A program made the position numbers and the translations under genes. A stretch of DNA of 52,447 nt. Source: an uncultured Lachnospiraceae bacterium (GTDB lineage Bacteria; Bacillota; Clostridia; Lachnospirales; Lachnospiraceae). Below the pieces are notes generated by a model. That model had not been told where the DNA came from and searched no databases. It saw only the letters and a program-made list of their open reading frames with translations. Of this stretch, positions 42,365-49,409 are shown in pieces. The stretch is from NCBI GenBank assembly GCA_947566705.1, contig CANOLA010000009.1:1-52447 (forward strand), written 5' to 3'. Numbering within the stretch: the stretch's first letter is position 1; the number at the start of each line of letters is the position of its first letter.

Positions 42365-42435
42365 ATCGGATTCCTTTCTGGTATCAAACAGGTTTGTTAC
42401 AAAGGAATTGATTTTTCCTTTGTAACAGTGTTTGA

Positions 42436-42831
42436 TTACTGATTTGATATGCGAACAGATGCGCTGCAACCTGTTTTAAGATTAGATCTTGTATTTCCAT
42501 ATAATGTTGCTCCTGCTATGGCGAAATAATCCGCTACATCCCATACTCGATAATAGGTTGTATTCTTAGCTACAACGACACTGGTAATTTCTGTATCAAA
42601 TCTGGAGCTAATACCTGCCTGTAAAACAGCCTGAACCTGATAGTCACCTGTTGTTCCATTTGACACTGCAAGACCAATTTTTCCAGTTGTATTTCCAAGA
42701 GGAGATGTGGAAACAACGCTGTCACTTTGTCGTAACAGTGCCATGGAAGCTCCTGCCATAACTGTTCCGGTTACAGAAGACAAAATAACACAGACTGCTA
42801 AAAATGCACCTCCTTTGTTTCTGATTTCCAA
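42436..42831 (-). CDS. Small exported protein, unknown function; start or frame uncertain
   Basis: Up to 131 residues. A positive start (MEIRNKGG) is followed by a secretion helix (AFLAVCVILSSVTGTVMAGA) with likely cleavage after AGA or VMA. The mature part of about 105 residues is rich in T, S, G and V, beta-strand-like, with TTYYRVWDVADYFAIAGATL. The only start for this frame is TTG (42829-42831) without a ribosome site. A good ATG with AAAGGTG (ATG 42848-42850) lies just upstream in another frame; removal of one base between them would fuse them as MKLKNKLEIRNKGG, a better signal peptide. It is the first long gene below the LytTR-type repeats and precedes the exporter genes. Confidence 0.6.
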   Translation of the reverse strand: MEIRNKGGAFLAVCVILSSVTGTVMAGASMALLRQSDSVVSTSPLGNTTGKIGLAVSNGTTGDYQVQAVLQAGISSRFDTEITSVVVAKNTTYYRVWDVADYFAIAGATLYGNTRSNLKTGCSASVRISNQ

Positions 42832-42864
42832 TCTTATTCTTGAGTTTCATGTTCTTTCACCTTT

Positions 42865-43049
42865 GTATGATATTACTGGGAGTTATAAAATCATACGTCC
42901 TTTCTTAGAATTATTTGTATAGTACTTTACGTTACTTTGTTTTATCAGTTCCTAATAAAACAATTCCGACTTTTCTGTACCAGTATATATATGAACTCTC
43001 CCAATAATTTAATAAGCTGTATATAAATTATTGGCAATATAGATACTGG
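42865..43049 (-). promoter_or_regulatory. Structured leader between the 12-codon ORF and the exported-protein gene
   Basis: Three inverted repeats lie here: CCAGTAT/ATACTGG (42980-42986 with 43043-43049) enclosing a perfect 10-bp stem CCAATAATTT/AAATTATTGG (43001-43010 with 43025-43034), and GTATGAT/ATCATAC (42865-42871 with 42890-42896) immediately before the ribosome site of the exported protein. None is followed by a T-run, so they look like RNA structure or regulator sites and not simple terminators. The stretch 42851-43071 has no other gene. Confidence 0.5.
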
Positions 43050-43071
43050 ATGTCAGTTACATCGTAGCCTT

Positions 43072-43110
43072 TTATTTAAAAAAAGGGAACAATGGAATAC
43101 CTAAAAACAT
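43072..43110 (-). CDS. 12-residue hydrophobic peptide, candidate signal or secreted peptide
   Basis: An ORF of 12 codons plus stop encodes MFLGIPLFPFFK. It is preceded by AAAGGAGG (AGGAGG at 43118-43123), exactly seven bases before the ATG, one of the best ribosome sites in this window. It lies 33 bases below a promoter that has two 19-bp direct repeats just upstream. Ten of the twelve residues are hydrophobic or glycine/proline, with three Phe-rich turns and a C-terminal Lys. It has no double-glycine leader, so it would be exported or processed unusually. That it is translated is inference from the ribosome site and context. Confidence 0.5.
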   Translation of the reverse strand: MFLGIPLFPFFK

Positions 43111-43142
43111 CTTTTATCCTCCTTTCGCGTTTGATAAAAGAT

Positions 43143-43170
43143 ATAATAATCATTTTTTTATTCATTACAA
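43143..43170 (-). promoter_or_regulatory. Promoter ahead of the 12-codon ORF and exporter genes
   Basis: On the minus strand TTGTAA (43165-43170), 16 bases and TATTAT (43143-43148). The direct repeats end 3 bases upstream of the -35 box, the usual spot for a LytTR-type activator. Confidence 0.55.
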
Positions 43171-43173
43171 GTA

Positions 43174-43212
43174 TTTTTCGACAAACGACATATTTTTTCG
43201 ACAAACGACATA
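43174..43212 (-). promoter_or_regulatory. Pair of exact 19-bp direct repeats, probable LytTR regulator site
   Basis: TTTTTCGACAAACGACATA occurs at 43174-43192 and again, exactly, at 43194-43212 (period 20). On the transcribed strand each holds GTCGTTTGT, which matches most of the LytTR half-site pattern built around GTT. Pairs of half-sites about two helical turns apart bound by AgrA/ComE-like regulators are well known. The partner regulator gene is 1.3 kb upstream. A target elsewhere is not excluded. Confidence 0.68.
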
Positions 43213-43223
43213 ATTTTTACTGT

Positions 43224-44516
43224 CTACAAGAGAATTTCCACCAAAAACCAGCCATCTTCATTCCGATATTCGATGCTCCCGCCGTACTGTTCAACCACCA
43301 GCCTTACATTGTGGCTGCCCAGACCATGATGCTTTTCTGTTTTTGATGTCATTAGCATGCCATCCCTGATGATGGCAGGGCTGTTTGTGGTGTTTGATGC
43401 CAGAATATAAAGCTGCTCATGAACGGAATTTAATTTAAGGCTGATTTCTTTTTCTTTCATAGCATTCCGGCTGGCTTCAATCGCATTGTTTAAAAGATTG
43501 GACAGTACGGTACATAAATCATACAATTCAATTCGGCTGCTTTCTGTCATATGGCATTTGTAGTTTACGGTAATGCCCAGTTTTTCCGCTTCTTCCCGTA
43601 AATTCTGCAAAACAGCGTCAACTGCCACATTTCCGGTATAGGAGAAAGTATGAAAAATCTCCGATTCTGTTATGTTTCTGTGAATGTATTCTGCAAGCTC
43701 CGGCTGTTCTTTCTCACTGCACATTGCCTGCAGTGCCAGAAGGTGGGCTTTCATATCGTGCTTGTAGGCACGTAGTTTTTCATCACTCCGGATAATGGAA
43801 TCAAACTGGCGTTCCTGCAGACGCATAAAAATTTTTAACTGTTCAAACTTGTATTCCTGCTCCTGCTTATTTTGCAATATAATACCATTCCAAATGGCAT
43901 AAAACAGGCAAAGACCACATATTCCCGTCATTGCAATTCCATATAAATTCAGTTTTTCCAGTGTATAATTATCTCTGCTGCTGATAATCTGTGATATGCC
44001 CATTACACAGACAGAAAATATGGAACACATCCATAGAAGAAAATACTGTTTTCCTTTCAGGGTAATTTCTTCCCATGTTTTTTTTGTTTTAATGTAATAT
44101 AATAAAATAACAAGCATAATGACAGAAGGTACAGCTTCTCCAATTAGTACACAAATTTCATTTTCATATATTTTTTCAAATGTTCCTCCATCATATATAG
44201 CAAAGGAATAAATTATAAAGGTTGAAAAAATAGATACAAGAATTGGAACAGCTGGATAAATGGAAACCCATTTTGTTATACGTCCCTTAAAGCAGGTTAA
44301 GGGCATAATAACTCCCAGAAATAATAAATATATCTCCGGAAAATCATCATTAATTTTATTTAGTTTTATCCAAAAAACAACCGCATAGACCACCAGCAGA
44401 CACAAAAGCCAGCATTTATTCTCCTTTAATTTTGCATGAAACACCACAATATAAACCAGCAGATAATTTAACAGCTCCAGCGTGATAATAACTGCAAGGT
44501 ACAAATAGCTATTCAT
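43224..44516 (-). CDS. AgrC-like sensor histidine kinase (GHKL family)
   Basis: A 430-residue membrane sensor. Six to seven hydrophobic segments occupy residues 1-215. The dimerisation/phosphorylation box is AYKHDMKAHL (H253). The GHKL ATP-binding domain has the N-box LSNLLNNAIEA (about 338-347) and the glycine box HHGLGSHNV (about 396-403). This layout is that of AgrC/ComD-type kinases that sense peptides at the membrane. It overlaps the response-regulator gene by four bases (ATGA). Its 3' end lies 11 bases from the direct repeats. Confidence 0.9.
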   Translation of the reverse strand: MNSYLYLAVIITLELLNYLLVYIVVFHAKLKENKCWLLCLLVVYAVVFWIKLNKINDDFPEIYLLFLGVIMPLTCFKGRITKWVSIYPAVPILVSIFSTFIIYSFAIYDGGTFEKIYENEICVLIGEAVPSVIMLVILLYYIKTKKTWEEITLKGKQYFLLWMCSIFSVCVMGISQIISSRDNYTLEKLNLYGIAMTGICGLCLFYAIWNGIILQNKQEQEYKFEQLKIFMRLQERQFDSIIRSDEKLRAYKHDMKAHLLALQAMCSEKEQPELAEYIHRNITESEIFHTFSYTGNVAVDAVLQNLREEAEKLGITVNYKCHMTESSRIELYDLCTVLSNLLNNAIEASRNAMKEKEISLKLNSVHEQLYILASNTTNSPAIIRDGMLMTSKTEKHHGLGSHNVRLVVEQYGGSIEYRNEDGWFLVEILL

Positions 44517-45253
44517 TGTAACCGCCTCCTCATAATGGTTTTCAAGAACTGTTCATATTTTTCTGTTACCTGTTTTTTATAGGTTCTCCCAACCGGAATT
44601 ACTATTGTCTGGTTTTCCAACGTTAAACCGCTTCCGGTTATTTTTTTAATAAACTGCATATTTACAATAAAAGATTTATGTACACGGATAAACTGTTTAC
44701 TGCTTAACGTATTATTTTCCCAGTGTTTCAGGGAGGAATTCAGCAGAAGCGGGGAATCTCCTTCGCAGTATAATTTTGTATAGTCTTTTTCCGCTTTCAG
44801 ATATAAGATACTGCTCTCCTTAATTTCATATTCCCTATCACTTGTCTGACAGATAATCCGATCACCGTCCAGTTCCTCCATTGCGACAGAAATCCATTTT
44901 TTAACAACTTCCTTTGTCACCGGTTTTTCCTCAAAGCCGATGACCTTCATCCCAAAGGCTGCCTGCATATATTCCCCATGGCAGGTAATAAACACAATCT
45001 TTTTAAACCGGTAATTTTTCCGGAGTTTGTTTTTTATCTGTAATCCGTTCATTCCGTCCATTTCCACATCCAGAAAAAGCAGATCCGTTTCCTTATCCGT
45101 ATTCAACATTTCTTCTCCTGAATGATATATATTTACCTCACCGGAAAGCTGTAATTCTTTGAAGGACTGTTGAATAATACTTTTTACCGATTCGGTATAC
45201 AAAAAATTATCATCACACACGGCAATTCGGAATTTCTCTCTTTTGTATTTCAT
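44513..45253 (-). CDS. LytTR family response regulator
   Basis: A 246-residue cytosolic regulator. The receiver domain (about 8-125) has acidic residues D14-D15, the phospho-acceptor D62 in LLFLDVEMDGMNG and the conserved lysine in EEKPVTK. The LytTR DNA-binding domain (about 140-240) shows LYLKAEKDYTKLYCEG, FIRVHKSFIVNMQFIKKI and IVIPVGRTYKK. GAGGTGAATAT precedes the ATG. It forms a two-component pair with the kinase and probably controls the promoter at 43143. Confidence 0.92.
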   Translation of the reverse strand: MKYKREKFRIAVCDDNFLYTESVKSIIQQSFKELQLSGEVNIYHSGEEMLNTDKETDLLFLDVEMDGMNGLQIKNKLRKNYRFKKIVFITCHGEYMQAAFGMKVIGFEEKPVTKEVVKKWISVAMEELDGDRIICQTSDREYEIKESSILYLKAEKDYTKLYCEGDSPLLLNSSLKHWENNTLSSKQFIRVHKSFIVNMQFIKKITGSGLTLENQTIVIPVGRTYKKQVTEKYEQFLKTIMRRRLQ

Positions 45254-45309
45254 ATATTCACCTCTTCATTTTTTGTATTTTTGACTTTTCCCGTTTTCTT
45301 TGTCATAAT

Positions 45310-45339
45310 TTATAAAATAATCGTAATGGTTCATGTAAA
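45310..45339 (-). promoter_or_regulatory. Possible promoter of the regulator-kinase pair
   Basis: On the minus strand TTTACA (45334-45339), 18 bases and TTATAA (45310-45315). The match is weak and the AT-rich surroundings give other possible boxes. Confidence 0.35.
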
Positions 45340-45459
45340 TTATATTATATTCGATTTACAATAATATTTCAAGTATAATTAATAATGAATCACTCCAATC
45401 AGATTCTCCAAAATTTTACCAGCTTTTTTAGACAGTTCGCGTATTGACGGCAGGTTTGT

Positions 45460-45489
45460 CCATATGATAAGGTTTTACCATATGGTAAG
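45460..45489 (+). promoter_or_regulatory. Direct repeats CCATATGRTAAG ahead of the alcohol dehydrogenase
   Basis: CCATATGATAAG (45460-45471) and CCATATGGTAAG (45478-45489) are 18 bases apart start to start. They lie 31 bases before the ATG and just below TTGACG (45444-45449), which could be a -35 box, so they would cover the -10 region and transcription start. This is a plausible operator; the regulator is unknown. Confidence 0.5.
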
Positions 45490-45520
45490 ACATATATTAC
45501 ATATCAGAAGGAGGAGAAAA

Positions 45521-46738
45521 ATGGCTAGATTTACATTACCAAGAGATGTATACCACGGGAAGGGGGCCCTGGAGGTTCTTAAGGATTTTGAAGGAAAGCG
45601 CGCCATGATCTGTGTGGGCGGCGGTTCCATGAAACGCTTTGGATTTCTGGACCGTGCGGAAGGCTACCTGAAGGAAGCAGGCATGGAGGTTAAAATATTT
45701 GAAGGGATTGAACCGGACCCGTCTGTTGAAACAGTTATGAAAGGCGCAAGCGCAATGGCGGAATTTGAGCCGGACTGGATTATCGCCATGGGCGGCGGTT
45801 CCCCGATTGATGCTGCGAAGGCCATGTGGATTAAATACGAATATCCGGATGTTACATTTGAGGATATGTGCAAGGTGTTCGGACTTCCGAAGCTTCGGAC
45901 AAAGGCACATTTCTGTGCAGTATCTTCTACTTCCGGTACTGCGACAGAGGTGACTGCATTTTCCATTATTACGGATTATGAAAAAGGAATCAAATATCCG
46001 ATTGCTGATTTTGAAATCACACCAGATGTTGCCATTGTAGATCCTGACCTGGCGGAAACCATGCCGCAGAAACTGGTTGCACATACCGGAATGGATGCCA
46101 TGACGCATTCCATTGAAGCCTATGTATCCACGGCAAACTGTGACTACACGGACGCTCTTGCCATCCACTCCATTGAGATGATCCAGGCAGACCTTGTGGA
46201 TTCCTATAACGGGGACACAGCGGCACGCGACCGGATGCATAATGCCCAGTGTCTCGCCGGAATGGCATTTTCCAATGCGCTGCTTGGTATTGTACATTCC
46301 ATGGCACATAAAACAGGCGCTGCATTTGCTGATTACGGTGCACATATTATACACGGAGCTGCAAATGCCATGTATCTTCCTAAGGTCATTGCATTTAATG
46401 CAAAGGACGAAACTGCAAAAAAGCGTTATGGGGTAATTGCTGATTATATGAAGCTTGGCGGGACAAATGATGATGAAAAGGTAAAGCTGTTAATTGATTA
46501 TCTGAGAAAGATGAATGATGACCTGAAAATTCCGCACTGTATTAAAAACTACGGGGAAGACAGCTATCCGACAGAAAATGGTTTTGTTCCGGAGGAAGTA
46601 TTTTTAGAGCGTCTTCCTGAAATTGCAGCAAATGCCATTTTAGATGCCTGCACCGGCTCCAATCCAAGGCAGCCTTCCCAGGAAGAAATGGAAAAACTTC
46701 TTAAGTGCTGCTACTATGATACCGAGGTGGATTTCTAA
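45521..46738 (+). CDS. Iron-containing alcohol dehydrogenase
   Basis: A 405-residue cytosolic oxidoreductase (type III alcohol dehydrogenase, butanol or propanediol dehydrogenase-like), interconverting alcohols and aldehydes with NAD(P)H. The nucleotide loop is GGGSPIDAAK (91-100). Iron ligands are D192, H196 (GMDAMTHSIEAYV), H263 (SMAHKTGAAF) and H278 (HIIHGAANAM), all present. The start at 45521 follows AAGGAGGAG; a 19-codon longer frame lies over the direct repeats and is unlikely. It is a single-gene unit flanked by a terminator-like region. Confidence 0.93.
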   Translation: MARFTLPRDVYHGKGALEVLKDFEGKRAMICVGGGSMKRFGFLDRAEGYLKEAGMEVKIFEGIEPDPSVETVMKGASAMAEFEPDWIIAMGGGSPIDAAKAMWIKYEYPDVTFEDMCKVFGLPKLRTKAHFCAVSSTSGTATEVTAFSIITDYEKGIKYPIADFEITPDVAIVDPDLAETMPQKLVAHTGMDAMTHSIEAYVSTANCDYTDALAIHSIEMIQADLVDSYNGDTAARDRMHNAQCLAGMAFSNALLGIVHSMAHKTGAAFADYGAHIIHGAANAMYLPKVIAFNAKDETAKKRYGVIADYMKLGGTNDDEKVKLLIDYLRKMNDDLKIPHCIKNYGEDSYPTENGFVPEEVFLERLPEIAANAILDACTGSNPRQPSQEEMEKLLKCCYYDTEVDF

Positions 46739-46755
46739 GCAGGTTAGTTAAATAC

Positions 46756-46847
46756 CCTGCCACAAGCAGCCACTTGACTCGTTGCCGGCAGGATTATAAT
46801 TCGATTTTCAAAATGTTTAACGGACAGGCATAAAATGTCTGTCCGTT
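46756..46847. terminator. Hairpin region between the dehydrogenase and anti-sigma genes
   Basis: Two inverted repeats: CCTGCC/GGCAGG (46756-46761 with 46787-46792) and AACGGACAG/CTGTCCGTT (46819-46827 with 46839-46847). Neither has a strong T-run on either strand, so termination of these convergent genes is likely but inefficient or of another type. Confidence 0.42.
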
Positions 46848-46855
46848 AGCTTATA

Positions 46856-47770
46856 TTATTCCAGCGTATTAAGAAATTCTTTCATGGTATCCCGCGAAAC
46901 ATCCCCCATAAACTGGTATTCCATCCCCTGATAAATAAAGAATGCATGGGAAACTGCTGATTCCTTCTCTTTGTTCCAGAAAGCTGGTCCGTCTGTATAA
47001 ACAGTTTCAAGAACAGCTTTCACGCCAAGATTTTCCAATAAATAAATTTCCGCATCGGATGACTCCCCGGCATCTGTATAGTCAAGATTTGTTCCGGAAT
47101 ACTCCAGTTCATGATCCTTTAAATTCACTCCCTCGTCTTTATCTGAGCGAACCAGAACCTGCATCTCAATGGGACTTTTAAATTTTTTTCCTGCACGATA
47201 CGAGGATTGACCCGCTGTAAAAGTTCCGTCATCCTCTATCTGCCAGTCAACCAAAATATCTGTCAGGTCCCCTGTGGCGTAATAGCTGTCAATAACCATA
47301 AATCCATTCATGGTTCCATTTCCGGATAAATACGGATAATACTTAACCGCTTTTTTTCCATGGTATTCATCTTTACTTTTCAAAAAATCCATCCCCGTCT
47401 GTTTCCCTGCTTCCTGCATGGTTGTAAATACCTTCTCTTTCTTTGGGGCTTTTTCAGGAATGGATACATATGCATCCTGCCATGACAGTGATTCATTTTT
47501 ATCTCCGTCACGAAATGTAATGTTTGTAGTAAAGTAACGGAGTACTTTCGCGGAAACCACCTTTACTGCCGGAATCTGCCAGACTCCGACAAGCAGCACA
47601 GCGCATATTGCAGAAACCGCCAGTTTCCATTGTTTCTTTGTCACCCGTTTTTGCTGTCCGGCAGAATGCTCTTTGATGATTTTTTGTATTCTCTCATTTG
47701 TTTCCTCGCTCGCATGGACACTGACATGCTCCGGATTCAGTGCATCCTTTAGTCTTTTTTCAAGATTCAT
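46856..47770 (-). CDS. Probable anti-sigma factor, membrane-anchored
   Basis: A 304-residue protein. A cytoplasmic N-terminus of about 48 residues (MNLEKRLKDALNPEHVSVHA) precedes one membrane helix (about 49-68, WKLAVSAICAVLLVGVWQIP) and a large extracellular domain of about 230 residues rich in K, D and Y. This topology, and an 11-base overlap with the ECF sigma gene, argue that it holds the sigma factor inactive. No zinc-anti-sigma HxxxCxxC motif is visible. The start at 47768-47770 follows GGAGGAAAAATATT. The signal sensed is unknown. Confidence 0.8.
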   Translation of the reverse strand: MNLEKRLKDALNPEHVSVHASEETNERIQKIIKEHSAGQQKRVTKKQWKLAVSAICAVLLVGVWQIPAVKVVSAKVLRYFTTNITFRDGDKNESLSWQDAYVSIPEKAPKKEKVFTTMQEAGKQTGMDFLKSKDEYHGKKAVKYYPYLSGNGTMNGFMVIDSYYATGDLTDILVDWQIEDDGTFTAGQSSYRAGKKFKSPIEMQVLVRSDKDEGVNLKDHELEYSGTNLDYTDAGESSDAEIYLLENLGVKAVLETVYTDGPAFWNKEKESAVSHAFFIYQGMEYQFMGDVSRDTMKEFLNTLE

Positions 47771-48293
47771 AATATTTTTCCTCCATTTCTTTCTTGATTT
47801 TTGCCCGTGCTTTAAACAGTCTGCTTCTGACTGTCGTCTCGGGTATATCCAGTATTCTGGCAATTTCTGCGGTCTTTAAATCCGCTGAGTAATGCAGTAA
47901 AATGACCTGCTGCAGTCTGGGTGACAGCTCACGGATACAGCGCCTGATATATGTATTTTTTTCTTTCCGGATCATATAATCTTCCGGGCTTTCTTTGGTA
48001 CAGGCTTCGCTGAACTCGGAAAATAAATGGTTTTCGTCTGAAATAAGTTCCCTCCTTCTTTGTTTTTTCCATTTATTTTTCCATAAATTTGTGGCAATCG
48101 CCATCAGATAATTGCGCATTTCTTTACTGGACATTTTTTCGGGACAGTATTTGTGCTTTTTCTCCAACAGTACAATAAATGAATCCTGGTAAATTTCTTC
48201 GGCCGTATATTTATTTCCTGTAAGATACACACAAAATGCAAATATGCTGCTGCCGTATTCTGATAACATTTCCAATACTTTATCCTGAAGCAT
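47760..48293 (-). CDS. ECF-family RNA polymerase sigma factor
   Basis: A 177-residue sigma-70-type factor. Region 2 covers about 10-85 (FCVYLTGNKYTAEEIYQDSF, NYLMAIATNLWKNKW) and region 4 about 118-170 (LSPRLQQVILLHYSADLKTA, IARILDIPETTVRSRLFKAR). GGGAGGTGTAAAAAG precedes the ATG. Its stop overlaps the anti-sigma start. Upstream, GAACATT and CGACAT 14 bases apart look loosely like an ECF promoter, hinting at self-control, but the spacing is short. Confidence 0.9.
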   Translation of the reverse strand: MLQDKVLEMLSEYGSSIFAFCVYLTGNKYTAEEIYQDSFIVLLEKKHKYCPEKMSSKEMRNYLMAIATNLWKNKWKKQRRRELISDENHLFSEFSEACTKESPEDYMIRKEKNTYIRRCIRELSPRLQQVILLHYSADLKTAEIARILDIPETTVRSRLFKARAKIKKEMEEKYYES

Positions 48294-48387
48294 CTTTTTA
48301 CACCTCCCAAAAACTTTTTCACTTATATCATGTCGCGAATCTGGAAAATGTTCTCTTTTTATTTTTTATATTGTATTTTGGGGAATT

Positions 48388-48430
48388 AATAAGAAAACAG
48401 CCGAACTGTTTTACCTGCCAGAAAGGCAGG
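48388..48430 (-). terminator. Double-hairpin terminator after the Gx transporter gene
   Basis: On the minus strand CCTGCC-TTTCT-GGCAGG (48414-48430) is followed at once by AAAACAG-TTCGG-CTGTTTT (48394-48412) and CTTATT. On the plus strand the first stem is followed by AGAATCTTTTTT, which would also stop transcription from the other side. Confidence 0.6.
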
Positions 48431-48450
48431 AGAATCTTTTTTATTTATTT

Positions 48451-48999
48451 TTACACGGATGAATTTTTCATAAACTTCTGCAGCCGCAGTACAATCTCCT
48501 GCGATAAAATCCCAATCAGAAGTCCGGTCAGAAATCCTGCAATCAGTAATACCGGAATATAGTACATGATTTTATAGTTTTCAACAACCAGCGCAGCCAC
48601 CAGAAGCTGCCCAGTATTGTGGCTGATTCCTCCTGCCACACTTACGGAAATAATACGCAGCTTTCCTGTACGTTTTAAAATCCACATCACAAGAAAGCTG
48701 AGAAGCCCCCCTGCGAGGGAATAGAGAATCCCGAATAAATTTCCAAATAAAAATCCGGTTAAAATAATCCGGAGTACGGAAACAATCAGCGCGTCTTTGG
48801 TCCCCATCATATACAAAACAAGCAGTACCACAAGATTTGCCAGCCCCAGTTTGATTCCGGGAATACCAAAATTTACAGGAATCATAGCTTCTATATAACT
48901 GCAGATCATTGCAACGGCTGTAAACATACCAAGCATGGCAGCCTTTTTTGAATTTTTACAGAACAAATATTCTCTTTCCTTCTGTTGTTTTTGTTTCAT
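48451..48999 (-). CDS. Gx transporter family protein (heptaprenyl diphosphate synthase component I-like)
   Basis: A 182-residue membrane protein with about five hydrophobic segments and the family stretches VNFGIPGIKLGLANLVVLL and LFGILYSLAGGLLSFLVMW. The family was once called heptaprenyl diphosphate synthase subunit I, but it looks like a small transporter with ECF-S-like character. It follows the NusG-domain-II gene, a conserved pair. In Listeria a similar pair lies in the extracellular electron transfer locus; none of its other genes is in this window. The start chosen is the ATG at 48997-48999; GGAGG is 11 bases upstream. Confidence 0.85.
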   Translation of the reverse strand: MKQKQQKEREYLFCKNSKKAAMLGMFTAVAMICSYIEAMIPVNFGIPGIKLGLANLVVLLVLYMMGTKDALIVSVLRIILTGFLFGNLFGILYSLAGGLLSFLVMWILKRTGKLRIISVSVAGGISHNTGQLLVAALVVENYKIMYYIPVLLIAGFLTGLLIGILSQEIVLRLQKFMKNSSV

Positions 49000-49025
49000 G
49001 GGTTTTCTTTCCTCCGGATTTTCCT

Positions 49026-49409
49026 TCACTGCGCAATGGCGTCAAAATCAGAAGCATCTCCGTCGACCACTGTAACAACCACTTTATTGGGCAGACAGAC
49101 AATATTTTCATTTTCATGGGATATGGCTTTTTGTTTTACACACAGCCTGTCCGGACAGTCTGCAGACTCCATATCTGCTTTCTGGTCTTTTATGATAAGC
49201 GTATTTGTAACTGTCCCATCCTTATCCTTTATTTCAATTGTCTGCTCTTTTTCCAGTGAATAGGTTCCATAAACCTCACCATTTTTTGTAATGACAATCC
49301 GGCTGCCTTTCGTGCGTAAAAAAACACGGTATCCAAGAAAAACAAGCAGGCAGAGTCCAAGAAGAATTCCCAGAAAAACCGCATCATTTTTTCCAAATCT
49401 TTTATGCAT
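49026..49409 (-). CDS. NusG domain II-containing membrane protein
   Basis: A 127-residue protein with one N-terminal membrane helix (about 10-30, AVFLGILLGLCLLVFLGYRV) and an outward-facing NusG-II domain (VITKNGEVYGTYSLEKEQTI, then DCPDRLCVKQKAIS and a GDASDFDAIAQ tail). The CPDRLC cysteine pair may form a disulfide. It overlaps the end of miaB by eight bases and precedes the Gx-transporter gene. Such pairs are thought to take part in flavin- or quinone-related envelope processes, but the function is unproven. Confidence 0.9.
   Translation of the reverse strand: MHKRFGKNDAVFLGILLGLCLLVFLGYRVFLRTKGSRIVITKNGEVYGTYSLEKEQTIEIKDKDGTVTNTLIIKDQKADMESADCPDRLCVKQKAISHENENIVCLPNKVVVTVVDGDASDFDAIAQ

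Noticed and set aside
42790-42815. Strong ribosome-site sequence AAAGGAGGTG inside the exported-protein gene
   Set aside because: No usable start codon follows at proper spacing; it encodes the N-K-G-G-A stretch before the secretion helix.
43109-43142. Hairpin ATCTTTTATC/GATAAAAGAT hiding the ribosome site of the 12-codon ORF
   Set aside because: The 10-bp palindrome is real, but transcription should start within its first arm, so the RNA may not contain the full stem.
43092-43346. Plus-strand ORF of 84 codons over the repeats
   Set aside because: It spans the promoter, repeats and the antisense end of the kinase gene; hydrophobic content comes from AT-rich DNA.
45536-46354. Long minus-strand open frame (272 codons) over the alcohol dehydrogenase
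   Set aside because: It lies wholly within the well-supported dehydrogenase gene on the other strand, is cysteine- and histidine-rich like a frame shadow and has no ribosome site.
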